Source: Diphasiastrum complanatum
Lineage: Eukaryota; Streptophyta; Lycopodiopsida; Lycopodiales; Lycopodiaceae
Reading direction: 5' to 3'
Assembly: GCA_029204225.1 (NCBI GenBank)
Contig: CM055102.1
Location: 33,578,585-33,642,584, forward strand
DNA length: 64,000 nucleotides
In this document: positions 45,371 through 48,908 of the stretch, piece by piece
Numbering within the stretch: the first letter of the stretch is position 1
Layout of the letters: each line of letters starts with the position of its first letter
Notes under the pieces: model-generated
The model's input: the letters and a program-made list of their open reading frames with translations, nothing else
What the model was told of the DNA's origin: nothing
The model's database searches: none
Program-made: the position numbers and the translations under genes

Positions 45371-45780
45371 TGAACATATTTTACTCAAGGAGTATATCCT
45401 GGTGTACTTACGCCTGTTCTCTTTGTGAACATACCTTGTTGAAAAAATATTTCCTGGTGTACTTGTGCCTGTTTCTCTTTTATGCATCTGTCCACTACTG
45501 TAATAGCATTTGCTCCATCTGTTCATAAGCTTATCGCTTAATCCCCTTGTTTTATCACTTTTCTCCTTCGTTTTTGAGTGCTCAGTCTGCAGCAAGTGAG
45601 TCTTTAGTGTGGTTATTTTGGGTAGAAGTGTGTCTGTCGCAGGACTGATAGGCAAAGCTGAGACATGACTCTTGTTTTTCAGGTGCTATGAAGTGCATTT
45701 TTGATGGAGTTGTGCAGCAAAGAGATGCAGTATGCGTTAGCTTATTCAGGCGTGTATACCCAAAGTGGCCCAGCCAGTAG
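3899..45780 (+). CDS. TSR1: Pre-rRNA-processing protein TSR1 homologue (20 exons found, 5' end missing)
   Basis: TSR1 is a nucleolar and cytoplasmic assembly factor of the BMS1/TSR1 family. It binds pre-40S ribosomes and has a GTPase-like fold without GTPase activity (family knowledge). Exons: 3899-3972, 7195-7272, 8064-8261, 11763-11813, 12628-12756, 13014-13139, 20626-20703, 21445-21537, 21673-21807, 21909-21986, 22398-22496, 22636-22833, 23030-23102, 41308-41411, 41768-42027, 44384-44470, 44670-44900, 45043-45121, 45234-45297, 45683-45780. All have AG acceptors and GT donors with matching phases, and together give 776 codons plus TAG without an internal stop. Residue numbers in the exon entries count from the first complete codon at 3901. 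The middle (residues 219-300) matches the AARP2CN region ([27 protein letters not shown]). Residues 390-445 are acidic. The C-terminus has the RIBIOP_C signatures [49 protein letters not shown] and [12 protein letters not shown]. The N-terminal exon or exons, expected to encode roughly 30-40 residues, were not found in 1-3898. Confidence 0.93.
4082..4642. mobile_element. hAT-type MITE, copy 1 (GGATCGC/GGAACGC words)
   Basis: A 561-bp element in TSR1 intron 1, flanked by the perfect 8-bp duplication TTTTTAAG (4074-4081 and 4643-4650). Ends are TTGAGTTGCAGT and ACTGCAGCCTTG, a degenerate terminal inverted repeat around GTTGCAGT. The left end carries several GGATCGC/GCGATCC words, and the right end GGATCGCG and GTTCCGGAACGCGG. 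The core is AT-rich with poly-T runs. No coding capacity. A second copy lies at 40578-41236. Confidence 0.82.
4643..5755. other. TSR1 intron sequence, nothing recognised
   Basis: AT-rich intronic sequence between two MITEs. Short open frames carry no motif. Confidence 0.4.
5756..6437. mobile_element. hAT-type MITE (GAATCGC words)
   Basis: A 682-bp element in TSR1 intron 1. Flanks are ATGTTGAT (5748-5755) and ATGTGGAT (6438-6445), a 7/8 match. Ends are AATACTTGCAG and CTGCAACACTG, the same TTGCAG core as the previous MITE. Subterminal words are GAACCGCGAATCGCGG on the left and GTGAATCAAGATTCGCTG on the right. Internally, a GGACGGAAGA-like word recurs near 5842, 5891 and 5936. No ORF is convincing. 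Confidence 0.7.
6438..7194. other. TSR1 intron sequence, nothing recognised
   Basis: AT-rich intron up to exon 2. No motif-bearing frame seen. Confidence 0.4.
7195..7272 (+). CDS. TSR1: TSR1 exon 2
   Basis: The acceptor is ttatattgtag and the donor GTAATTG. It encodes 26 residues (25-50), including [13 protein letters not shown] and PPRIL, the conserved KRA..L.EKRAS...PPR block that precedes the GTPase-like fold. A CT microsatellite starts 30 bp beyond the donor. An open frame running through that microsatellite is intronic read-through. Confidence 0.88.
7303..7348. repeat. (CT)n microsatellite
   Basis: About 23 uninterrupted CT units in TSR1 intron 2, 30 bp after the exon 2 donor. Confidence 0.97.
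7349..8063. other. TSR1 intron 2 remainder
   Basis: No element or gene recognised; T-rich intron with a normal acceptor. Confidence 0.5.
8064..8261 (+). CDS. TSR1: TSR1 exon 3
   Basis: It runs from aatacag to the donor GTGAGC and encodes residues 51-116 in phase 0. It begins [20 protein letters not shown], a strand-helix opening of the GTPase-like domain, and ends [11 protein letters not shown]. It is followed by a 3.5-kb intron. Confidence 0.93.
8262..11762. other. TSR1 intron 3 (3.5 kb)
   Basis: Apart from a GAACCGG word array at 9234-9323, I recognise nothing coding. The stretch 9330-11760 is more GC-balanced than the other introns and may hide decayed elements. Confidence 0.45.
9234..9323. 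repeat. Array of GAACCGG/CCGGTTC words
   Basis: Within 90 bp: GCCGGTTC, CGGCGGTTCGAACCGGCC, CGAACCGC, TTCGAATCGG and GGTTCGAACCGG. This looks like one end of a MITE of the type at 11917-12351. I could not find a matching opposite end. Confidence 0.55.
11763..11813 (+). CDS. TSR1: TSR1 exon 4 (51 nt)
   Basis: This short exon encodes 17 residues (117-133, [17 protein letters not shown]) between tgctgcag and GTACAA. It joins KLRLT of exon 3 to VADVIAFV of exon 5, as TSR1 homologues require. A hAT-type MITE starts about 100 bp downstream. Confidence 0.9.
11917..12351. mobile_element. hAT-type MITE (GAACCGT words) with perfect 8-bp target duplication
   Basis: A 435-bp element in TSR1 intron 4, bounded by GTTTAGTC at 11909-11916 and 12352-12359. 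Ends are CATAGAATC and GGTTCTATG. The left end carries TGAACCGTGAGCGGTTCA and GAACCGTACAG. The right end has GAACCGT/ACGGTTC words, including a perfect inverted repeat of 18 bp with a 2-bp spacer (12266-12303). The core contains ATTAATTAATTAATCAATT and a mirrored ATTGATTAATTAATTATT, plus a repeated GAAACAGGTCAGTACTGTGA block. Confidence 0.88.
12628..12756 (+). CDS. TSR1: TSR1 exon 5
   Basis: It encodes residues 134-176 from tttacag to GTAAGG, containing [14 protein letters not shown] and [14 protein letters not shown]. It belongs to the GTPase-like domain. It follows a MITE-bearing intron and is in phase 0 on both sides. Confidence 0.93.
13014..13139 (+). CDS. TSR1: TSR1 exon 6
   Basis: It encodes residues 177-218 from aatacag to GTTAGT, containing [18 protein letters not shown] and EDCRTFSVD. 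Phase 0 on both sides. The next intron is 7.5 kb because of a Copia element and several MITE-like insertions. Confidence 0.92.
13718..14056. mobile_element. hAT-type MITE (GTCCGGAC words)
   Basis: A 339-bp element in TSR1 intron 6. Flanks are CAAGCAAG (13710-13717) and CAAGCAAC (14057-14064). Both ends and the middle are dense in GTCCGGAC, GGACGCGTCC and CGCGTCC words, separated by two AT-only blocks built of AAATTTTTTTTAGACTTAAA-type sequence in opposite orientations. The termini are weak as inverted repeats, so assignment rests on the flank match and layout. Confidence 0.62.
14181..14267. repeat. Hairpin-forming inverted repeat (28-bp arms)
   Basis: Arms 14181-14208 and 14240-14267 start CCTCTGATAAGCTCCCAAC and match at about 26 of 28 positions when one is reversed, with a loop of about 31 bp. 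It could be a tiny foldback element or a microRNA-like precursor; no evidence separates these. Confidence 0.7.
14380..14633. mobile_element. 254-bp element with perfect 37-bp terminal inverted repeats
   Basis: Arms 14380-14416 and 14597-14633 are exact reverse complements, start TGTTACGGCCCTAATGGGAG and end in a run of six G. The element begins TG and ends CA. No target duplication is apparent. It overlaps the lower end of the minus-strand BED-like frame. It may be a foldback or MITE, or a rearranged LTR piece, since Gypsy LTRs here also begin TGTTACG. Confidence 0.72.
14620..15108 (-). pseudogene. BED-finger-like, hAT-associated protein fragment (162 codons)
   Basis: From residue 35 the frame reads ELIKGD, then [19 protein letters not shown] and VRADLL, then [16 protein letters not shown]. 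This is the order of a plant hAT transposase N-terminus (KWxCxxCGxxFxGxxTRxxxHL, then GIxxC). The usual His ligands are replaced ([11 protein letters not shown]). After residue 100 it becomes low-complexity G/A/T/S/Q, a GC-rich compositional change. No catalytic domain follows. Confidence 0.5.
15109..15653. other. TSR1 intron 6, unassigned
   Basis: No recognisable gene. Overlapping short open frames on both strands have no motif. Confidence 0.4.
15654..16029 (-). repeat. 3' LTR of the minus-strand Copia element
   Basis: 376 bp, near-identical to 19335-19730. It contains repeated GACTATTGGCTATCCAACTA units and ACACATATATATAG, a possible TATA region. Confidence 0.92.
16051..16272 (-). pseudogene. 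Copia RT stub at an internal deletion
   Basis: The frame starts with the usual pre-RT segment ([14 protein letters not shown], the ...TWxLVxLP.G motif) and then runs directly into [16 protein letters not shown], which belongs to the far C-terminal part of Copia RT (G.F.SQ..Y). The whole catalytic core, including YVDD, and the RNase H are gone. Confidence 0.8.
16236..17776 (-). pseudogene. Copia pre-integrase and integrase region
   Basis: Reading down from 17776: [17 protein letters not shown] (pre-integrase H-C region with C-E-G-C-I-I-G-K), then HSDVCGPM and [16 protein letters not shown] of the integrase core. A frame break near 17195 leads to an intact 303-codon frame from 17147. This starts [17 protein letters not shown], contains FWAEAV and [13 protein letters not shown], and continues into a Q/G/E-rich linker. 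It is a pseudogene by frame break, though the integrase half is well kept. Confidence 0.88.
17667..18730 (-). pseudogene. Copia gag and protease remnants
   Basis: From 18730: [20 protein letters not shown] and [11 protein letters not shown], the DUF4219/UBN2-type gag. A frame change near 18480 is followed by [20 protein letters not shown] and [11 protein letters not shown]. Then the protease appears ([16 protein letters not shown]). The expected CCHC zinc knuckle between gag and protease is not present, so a second deletion is inferred. Confidence 0.85.
19323..19334 (-). promoter_or_regulatory. Primer-binding site (initiator tRNA-Met type)
   Basis: GCTTTGATACCA on the + strand, TGGTATCAAAGC on the element strand, directly abutting the 5' LTR. 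Confidence 0.88.
19335..19730 (-). repeat. 5' LTR of the minus-strand Copia element
   Basis: 396 bp; pairs with 15654-16029. Differs mainly by an extra TTTGACTATCCAACTTTCTA unit and a few substitutions. Confidence 0.92.
19731..19785. repeat. GAATCGC word array abutting the Copia LTR
   Basis: GCGAATCGC, AATTCGCGAATC, GTGAATCGCGATTCGCTGCAAC in 55 bp. The end CTGCAAC matches the right end of the MITE at 5756-6437, so this looks like the right end of another member whose left part was lost when the Copia element inserted or recombined. Confidence 0.6.
19786..20625. other. TSR1 intron 6 remainder
   Basis: No gene recognised. A minus-strand frame (20114-20458) and its plus-strand counterpart lack motifs. 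Confidence 0.4.
20626..20703 (+). CDS. TSR1: TSR1 exon 7 (78 nt)
   Basis: It encodes residues 219-244 between aaaacag and the donor GTGAAA. The tail [14 protein letters not shown] is the W-R-x-Q-R-x-Y motif at the start of the AARP2CN region. Without it the reading frame would hold but a conserved block would be missing between exons 6 and 8. It is too short to appear as a standalone open frame. Confidence 0.88.
21445..21537 (+). CDS. TSR1: TSR1 exon 8
   Basis: It encodes residues 245-275 from tttgcag to GTACGA, including [14 protein letters not shown] and SVNQL, core of the AARP2CN region. An open frame crossing the donor is read-through. Confidence 0.94.
21673..21807 (+). CDS. TSR1: TSR1 exon 9
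   Basis: It encodes residues 276-320 from gaacag to [26 protein letters not shown] is the signature directly after VNQL in TSR1 and BMS1 proteins, followed by a variable charged linker. Confidence 0.94.
21909..21986 (+). CDS. TSR1: TSR1 exon 10
   Basis: It encodes residues 321-346 from ggctgcag to GTATTT. It contains [20 protein letters not shown], the acidic EPL..EN.PD.LAGEQ motif of plant TSR1. Confidence 0.93.
22398..22496 (+). CDS. TSR1: TSR1 exon 11
   Basis: It encodes residues 347-379 from agtgcag to GTTATG. It starts TWPTEDEL and ends LPKGTSTYQ, both conserved in TSR1 (TWPTEEE, LP.GTS.YQ). Confidence 0.94.
22636..22833 (+). CDS. TSR1: TSR1 exon 12 (acidic linker)
   Basis: It encodes residues 380-445 from gtgcag to GTAATT. 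It opens [12 protein letters not shown] and is otherwise rich in D, E and S, the unstructured acidic insertion of TSR1. Read-through past the donor is intronic. Confidence 0.93.
23030..23102 (+). CDS. TSR1: TSR1 exon 13 (73 nt, upstream of the 18-kb intron)
   Basis: It encodes [20 protein letters not shown] and KADE plus one base of the next codon, before GTAATT. The acceptor is the tgatgaaag / GAC junction. Its polypyrimidine tract is poor, so the exact start is less sure than the end. The split codon G|AA joins perfectly to 41308. Confidence 0.85.
23103..24084. other. Start of TSR1 intron 13, unassigned
   Basis: A locally duplicated phrase (TTGTGTGCACTCATTGCTCAGGAGT... near 23810 and ...CACATTGCTCAGGAGTCA near 23895) is the only feature noted. 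Confidence 0.4.
24085..24320 (+). pseudogene. hAT transposase C-terminal (dimerisation) relic
   Basis: In shifting frames: [13 protein letters not shown]-like sequence after a WW-like start, then [21 protein letters not shown], which matches the K-K-R-N-R-L...N-D-L-V-x-V-x-x-N-L end of hAT transposases. Stops and frame changes show it is dead. Confidence 0.65.
24321..25409. other. Intron 13 sequence with a short GGAACGG/GGAACCGG array
   Basis: Around 24565-24640 the words ACCCGTTCC, GGAACGGTACC and GGAACCGGTA occur, followed by ATCTATGG, similar to the right end of the MITE at 11917-12351. The rest (including a 90-codon frame at 24926) shows no motif. Confidence 0.4.
25410..25640 (-). pseudogene. 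hAT transposase C-terminal relic with internal duplication
   Basis: On the minus strand, [20 protein letters not shown] matches the WWxxYGxxxPxLQxxA motif of the hAT dimerisation domain. The coding block occurs twice about 115 bp apart (roughly 25460-25514 and 25570-25625), each ending before the conserved cysteine region. Confidence 0.7.
25641..26590 (+). pseudogene. LINE ORF2 endonuclease relic
   Basis: The 25719-26156 frame reads [20 protein letters not shown] and [16 protein letters not shown], the conserved strands of the endonuclease/exonuclease/phosphatase domain of non-LTR retrotransposons (GDFNA carries catalytic Asp and Asn). A stop follows at 26154, then [12 protein letters not shown] in another frame. 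The SDH motif region is degraded. Activity is not possible. Confidence 0.75.
26591..27096 (+). pseudogene. LINE reverse transcriptase relic
   Basis: The 26654-26917 frame has [20 protein letters not shown] and [21 protein letters not shown] frame change gives [18 protein letters not shown] (RT motif with the first catalytic Asp), and the end reads [13 protein letters not shown]. The FADD motif is absent because a Gypsy LTR begins at 27097. Confidence 0.8.
27442..28500 (-). pseudogene. Gypsy integrase core and C-terminal chromo-like region
   Basis: The 275-codon frame begins in the integrase core ([18 protein letters not shown]-type motif, then [22 protein letters not shown]). It continues through the GPF/Y region (RYCGPFTI) to [15 protein letters not shown] followed by YLIK, which resembles the start of a chromodomain. 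A one-residue insertion (HPQTADGQT) and upstream stops mark decay. Confidence 0.85.
29470..29665. mobile_element. Unclassified ~190-bp insertion between RT and RNase H
   Basis: The Gypsy coding sequence stops after SITNLLK at 29664 and resumes ([17 protein letters not shown]-like) near 29470. The intervening DNA is non-coding and AT-rich, and is absent at the equivalent place in the related element (about 37600). Inner ends read TGCCTATTTTGCCCC on the minus strand. It could be a small solo LTR or SINE-like insert. Confidence 0.55.
29664..30300 (-). pseudogene. Gypsy reverse transcriptase
   Basis: 208 codons from [20 protein letters not shown] through [13 protein letters not shown] and the catalytic [11 protein letters not shown] to [18 protein letters not shown] and [10 protein letters not shown]. 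The active-site DD is kept. Upstream sequence to about 30700 covers protease and linker ([20 protein letters not shown]). Confidence 0.9.
30712..32040 (-). pseudogene. Gypsy gag, zinc knuckle and protease remnants
   Basis: [18 protein letters not shown] (CCHC knuckle) and [12 protein letters not shown] (the aspartic protease D-x-x-A-T, with Asp then Glu where Gly is usual) lie in 30712-31038. Retrotransposon-gag sequence in 31170-32040 is broken by many stops. Confidence 0.8.
32041..32745 (-). other. Leader region of the minus-strand Gypsy element
   Basis: Lies between gag and the 5' LTR. It contains a plausible gag start ([18 protein letters not shown]) at about 32136 on the minus strand and no other recognisable feature. 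Confidence 0.5.
33120..33939 (-). pseudogene. LINE ORF1-type protein, C-terminal part, cut by a Gypsy element
   Basis: The frame has a P/S/T-rich stretch, a heptad-like coiled-coil segment ([20 protein letters not shown]), an acidic run, [12 protein letters not shown], and an RNA-binding-like end ([43 protein letters not shown]). That order suits the ORF1 of plant L1-like LINEs. It ends shortly after ALFRD. Its N-terminal start is on the other side of the Gypsy insertion (40000-40127). Confidence 0.7.
33940..34290 (+). repeat. 5' LTR of the plus-strand Gypsy element
   Basis: 351 bp, TG...CA, with CTCTATATCAGGGAG as a possible TATA region near 34224. An 11-bp inverted pair TTACGAGCTCGTAA lies at its start. 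Confidence 0.93.
34292..34303 (+). promoter_or_regulatory. Primer-binding site (initiator tRNA-Met)
   Basis: TGGTATCAGAGC, one base after the 5' LTR. Confidence 0.93.
34304..35078 (+). other. Leader of the plus-strand Gypsy element
   Basis: Untranslated leader between primer-binding site and gag. A repeated phrase (CAGCGCTGC/CAGCGCTGG, GTTTAGCGCTCCC) occurs near 34398, 34490 and 34577. No gene. Confidence 0.55.
35079..36346 (+). pseudogene. Gypsy gag, zinc knuckle and protease
   Basis: gag starts [17 protein letters not shown] (coiled-coil-like) and has a stop at 35277, then [18 protein letters not shown] and [18 protein letters not shown] of the retrotransposon gag domain, ending in a stop at 35748. 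[18 protein letters not shown] at 36006-36060 is the CCHC knuckle. [12 protein letters not shown] near 36275 is the protease active site (Asp-Asp-Gly-Ala variant). At least three stops or frame changes separate these parts. Confidence 0.88.
36572..37588 (+). pseudogene. Gypsy reverse transcriptase
   Basis: A 338-codon frame with [67 protein letters not shown] and [15 protein letters not shown] (catalytic DD intact), then [15 protein letters not shown] and [14 protein letters not shown] before a TAG. Length and motifs match a full Gypsy RT. Confidence 0.93.
37640..38010 (+). pseudogene. Gypsy RNase H
   Basis: [18 protein letters not shown] (first catalytic Asp), [20 protein letters not shown] (Glu), then after a one-base frame change [13 protein letters not shown]. 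The final ADALSR motif (VADALSRMP) overlaps the next frame. It follows the RT after a short frame break. Confidence 0.9.
37952..39682 (+). pseudogene. Gypsy integrase with chromo-like C-terminus
   Basis: The first frame has the HHCC zinc domain ([10 protein letters not shown], then C-Q-K-C), the core ([47 protein letters not shown]) and a stop at 38957. The second frame gives FAYNSTKHS-type sequence, [13 protein letters not shown] (GPF/Y), [10 protein letters not shown] and [15 protein letters not shown]...EYLVKW, chromodomain-like. It ends close to the polypurine tract. Confidence 0.9.
39650..39998 (+). repeat. 3' LTR of the plus-strand Gypsy element
   Basis: Matches 33940-34288; the terminal CA seen in the 5' LTR is replaced by TC, so the last two bases may be lost or mutated. 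Confidence 0.93.
40000..40127 (-). pseudogene. LINE ORF1-type protein, N-terminal part
   Basis: From an ATG at 40127 (complement): [20 protein letters not shown], then a stop, then in the same frame a short [13 protein letters not shown] segment that meets the Gypsy LTR. On the far side the frame resumes with [13 protein letters not shown] at 33939. The basic KGKKK start resembles LINE ORF1 leaders. Confidence 0.6.
40193..40221. repeat. (GA)n microsatellite
   Basis: About 14 GA units at the end of the LINE ORF1 upstream region. Confidence 0.95.
40403..40511. repeat. CT microsatellite inside an inverted telomere-like word
   Basis: TTTAGGTATTAGGGTTACT at 40404-40422, a (CT)n tract to about 40461, the inverse copy AGTAACCCTAATACCTAAA at 40469-40487, then a third direct copy TTTAGGTATTAGGGTTAC at 40494-40511. 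Confidence 0.85.
40578..41236. mobile_element. hAT-type MITE, copy 2 (GGATCGC/GGAACGC words), carrying an insert
   Basis: A 659-bp copy of the element at 4082-4642, same orientation, flanked by its own perfect 8-bp duplication GCTGCGAT (40570-40577 and 41237-41244). Ends are CTGTGTTGCAGCGG and GGACTGCAACCTTG. It differs by an insert of about 165 bp (about 40834-40998), which contains TTGGGGGGC-AAC-GCCCCCCAA, a deletion near the left end, and a 34-bp tandem duplication (CATAACAATTGCTTTTT...CACATG, about 41068-41134). It lies 72 bp before TSR1 exon 14. Confidence 0.88.
41308..41411 (+). CDS. TSR1: TSR1 exon 14
   Basis: Acceptor tctacttcag; two bases complete the split Glu codon, then come 34 codons to WDPK before [23 protein letters not shown] and [12 protein letters not shown] are hallmark TSR1 sequence. 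It resumes the gene after the giant intron, 72 bp after a MITE. Confidence 0.95.
41768..42027 (+). CDS. TSR1: TSR1 exon 15
   Basis: It encodes 86 codons plus AG, from tttacag to GTACAA. It begins [19 protein letters not shown], has [10 protein letters not shown], and ends [13 protein letters not shown]. This is the start of the RIBIOP_C region. Confidence 0.95.
42028..43378. other. TSR1 intron 15, first part
   Basis: AT-rich intron without a recognisable gene or element. Confidence 0.45.
43379..43584. mobile_element. hAT-type MITE (GTTCCG/CGGAAC words)
   Basis: A 206-bp element in TSR1 intron 15, flanked by the perfect 8-bp duplication GTCGTGAC (43371-43378 and 43585-43592). Ends are CTTAGAAGTCCG and CAACTAAG. 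The left end has GTTCCGACCAAAATGGGTCGGAAC, and the right end TTCTGGAACAGAACGCGTTC and GTTCCGTTCCGGAACG. The core is AATTTAATTATTTTAATTAT-like. Non-coding. Confidence 0.88.
43585..44383. other. TSR1 intron 15, second part
   Basis: Nothing recognised; normal T-rich 3' end before exon 16. Confidence 0.45.
44384..44470 (+). CDS. TSR1: TSR1 exon 16
   Basis: Acceptor cctttcag; C completes the split Ser codon. It encodes [19 protein letters not shown] and HTGFRRFTS plus AG, before GTTTAT. The conserved F-H-x-G-F-R-x-F motif is intact. Confidence 0.95.
44670..44900 (+). CDS. TSR1: TSR1 exon 17
   Basis: G completes the split Arg codon, then come 76 codons plus GG before GTAAAT. Contains [39 protein letters not shown] and ILKKIVLSG, all strongly conserved in RIBIOP_C. 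Confidence 0.95.
45043..45121 (+). CDS. TSR1: TSR1 exon 18
   Basis: It encodes [20 protein letters not shown] and DVMWFK, from atcatcag to GTATGT. The motif is nearly invariant in the BMS1/TSR1 family. Confidence 0.95.
45234..45297 (+). CDS. TSR1: TSR1 exon 19
   Basis: It encodes [20 protein letters not shown] plus His and one base. The 5' splice site is G|GTCTCTCT and runs straight into a CT microsatellite. The conserved GTHGAMKCIF junction with exon 20 fixes the site. Confidence 0.93.
45298..45367. repeat. (CT)n microsatellite starting in a splice donor
   Basis: About 70 bp of CT with two GT interruptions. The first GT is the TSR1 exon 19 donor. Confidence 0.95.
45683..45780 (+). CDS. TSR1: TSR1 exon 20 (terminal)
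   Basis: Acceptor cttgtttttcag; GT completes the split Gly codon, then [17 protein letters not shown] and [10 protein letters not shown] to TAG at 45778-45780. It ends soon after the conserved YPKWP motif, as the family does. Confidence 0.95.
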
Positions 45781-46400
45781 TGACGACTGTTCTTAAGCCC
45801 TTCTACACATGTTTAAGATTGATACATGATTGCTATGTACCATAAGTTTCTGCTAAACCCAAGGGATGGACGGACCATGACAGTCTGGCCAGTTTTTTGA
45901 ATGGAAATTTTGTCTCTTTGGAGCTGAGTGCCTGTAGATAACCAAGCTGATATATGAGAAAACTGTAAGGATGACATCAGCTCCGTATTGGATGCTACAT
46001 TTTTGTGAGAGTTTTCAAATGGCAGTCTAGCACGAAGTATATTCGTTTTGTTGACCAGTGTCTCTTTCATGGATGGTGAAGTAATCGCTATTTTTTTTGG
46101 TGAGATATTTGGTAGTACGTTTCTGTTTTATGCATGTCTAATTACAACAATCTGAACGAAGACACTAGTTCTAACTCCTAGCCCTTCTCAAACCTTTTTT
46201 TTTTACTAAGGAATTAATTCATGTAAAACATCAGCTAATTAACTTAAAAACAGAAAATTAACTACATTAAACAGATTTACTAATGAATAGACAATTAATT
46301 ACAATAATCAGACTATTAACTAGGAGTGTTGAATGGAGTAAAAATAACCTGAGAATTCATGTCAATATGAACAACCTATGATCAACAAGCAAACATAGTT
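45781..46400. other. TSR1 3' untranslated and downstream region
   Basis: Follows the TSR1 stop. I did not see an unmistakable polyadenylation signal; several AT-rich candidates exist. No gene before the Copia relic at about 46410. Confidence 0.5.
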
Positions 46401-46409
46401 TCATCTTCC

Positions 46410-47803
46410 CAGGTCGAAGTGGACGAAGACGCATTCATGGTCAAAGACCAAAGCCCATTTTTGGATGATTCATGGTTTTTTGATTCTGGAGCAACTCAAT
46501 ACATGATCAATCAATGTGAGATTTTCAACTCCTACACGCCTTACAGCACGAAGAAATTTGTTCATCTTGGTGACAATAGTACTCACACTATTGAAGGTGA
46601 AGGTATTGTAAGATTGCGATTCTAGCATGATCAATTCAAACTACTATCAAAGGTCTTATATGTTCCTAAACTCTCCACAAGTCTGTTATAGTAAGTAGAA
46701 TTACAGATTTAGGTCATAAGGTAAAATTCGAATCCGACTAATGCAAAATTATTGATAGGAGTAATAAGATCCTTGCACTCGGCAAGAGGCAAGATTACTT
46801 ATATAGATTGGCACATTGTTATTCTGAGTCTAGTTAAGCTTTGAAAATCTCTGTTCTAGTCAATAAAGCATTACTATGGCATCATCGCTTGGGACACTCA
46901 AATTACACATTTCTTTTGAATATGTCCAAACAATCCATGGTTTTTGATCTTGACTATCCTTCTTGTAAGGTCGATCTCCTTGTCTGTCATAGCTACATCT
47001 TTGGAAAGCAGGCTAGAATTCCTTTTAGATCAAACCATAGGCATGCATCAAAAGGTCTATTAGATGTTGTTCATACAGATATATGTGGACCTATGCAAAC
47101 TCCGTTATTGCTAGATGCAAAGTATTTCGTTACTTTTATCGACGAATTCTTTAGAAGAACAACTGTTTATTTCATTAAACACAAATCAGAGGCTTTCATC
47201 AAATTCAGACAATTCAAAGAGCATGTTGAGAATCAAATTGGCAAACGAATCAAAGCACTGAGGTTAGATAACGGGGGAGAATAGTTCTCCACCGAATTCA
47301 AGGAGTATTACCTTAACAACGACATTGAGCAACAATACATTGCCTCCTATTTGCCTCAGTCAAATAGTCTTGCTGAGAGAAAGAACAGAACCTTAGTTAA
47401 ATCGGCAAAGTGCATGTTATCACATGCGACACTTCCGAAGTCCTTTTGGGCTTAAGCTGTTTCAATAGCAACCTATATTCAGAACAAATGTCCTAATAAA
47501 GGTCTCTCAAACAAAACATCATTCGAAGTTTGGACAGGTACCAAACATTCTTTATCAAACCTACGAGTTTCTGGATGTACTGCTTTTGTGCAGATACCTC
47601 ATAATTTCAGGAAGAAGCTCGACTTCCAGAGTATCAAATGTATTTTCATCAGCTACATTACTTCAGATCAAGCCTACAAGTTGTTCGATTCTATCGAGTC
47701 GAAGATATTCACCAGTCGGGATGTCATTTTCATCGAAGATCAGTTTCAAGACCTCAAGGGAAAAGACAATCCTCATGTAGCTGAATATTCTCCTTCTTAC
47801 TAA
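46410..47803 (+). pseudogene. Ty1/Copia protease-integrase relic
   Basis: SWFFDSGATQYM (protease), LLWHHRLGHSNYTFLLNM (pre-integrase), then HTDICGPM, YFVTFIDEFFRRTTVYF and KALRLDNGGE followed by a stop at 47282. Next come SLAERKNRTLVKSAKCM, LRVSGCTAFVQIP and VIFIEDQF in broken frames. Stops occur in place of single codons. No reverse transcriptase follows. The fragment at 60115-60570 is a close relative. Confidence 0.88.
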
Positions 47804-48908
47804 TCGGCTAATCAGTTTTAATCCTCATCCATTGTTTATTCATTTTTATGGATTTTCTCGAGTTTTTTATACAATTTGCAGATTTACAATTGTTTTTACA
47901 CAGTCTACAGAAATACACGGAGTTTGGAAACAGTGTCGCACTTTTTGTCTGTCAGGAATCTCGTGTAAAAATGTAGTGTCGTCTTTTTTGCATTTTTCGC
48001 TTGACTGAAATTACGAGTAAAAAAAGAAGAGTCGCATTTTTCGAAGTGCCTCAAATGTTAAAAAGATGACTGACAAAGTGTGGGACAACCTTAAATGAGA
48101 TTTAAGGACACTGTCGAGTTTTTTTTTACAAAAAGTCGACACTGTCGTCTGTGATAGTTTTAGTTCATTTCTGTAGAGTGACAATTTTAGTTCATTTATG
48201 CAGACAAATACGGCCAATTTTCACCGCTTATCAACAATTTTTTTCCTGAACTGGATGAATGCTAGTGGAAACCAGCTAACTGGCAATCGCATTTGACGAC
48301 CTAATTACTTAGTATAAATCAGCTGTTCATACATCTCTTTTATCATCTGAAATATCATTGTGAATTGTGAAGGAGTTGAGTGTTATTACACGACGCTTCC
48401 TGCGCAATTAGAAAGTATTATTTTTAGCTCTCTATTAAGCTTTCAAGCTTGAACTCTTTTGAGCATTCTAGCTTAGTCTTTTAGAGATTTATTTTAGAGT
48501 TGCTATTGCGTTACTATTTATCAACAAAATTGTTTATTATCAGAGTTATGCTCAGTTACTCAAAGACAACTTAGAGTGTGCGGTTTCTATCCGCTATTGT
48601 TTTGCGCTCATTAGCATCTGATTTTTTTTTCCTGAATCAATACTATCTTCTTATTGCGTTCAAAAAATGTCAGAATGAATGAATATCTGGTAACTGATAG
48701 AAATTGTTTGAGAATTCAATACTTTATGTTTGGCTACGTAATCACTTAGTATCTAGCGATTTCAAAGTTAGTTACTAAAGATTGAACGTGATTTTCATCA
48801 CTACTGCTTTGTTCAATTTTTGATAGGCGTAGTCATGCATTGGAAATAGGACATTTCCGCATTACATTATCTATCCTATTTTTCGACGACTAGCATCTCC
48901 AATATAGG
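47804..48908. other. AT-rich region, possible decayed LTR
   Basis: Contains internal repeats (TTTTAGTTCATTT at about 48158 and 48187; CACTGTCGAGTTTT/GACACTGTCGTC near 48109-48151) and a TATA-like AGTATAAATCAGC near 48310. It might be the 3' part of the preceding Copia relic, but no LTR partner was found. Confidence 0.35.
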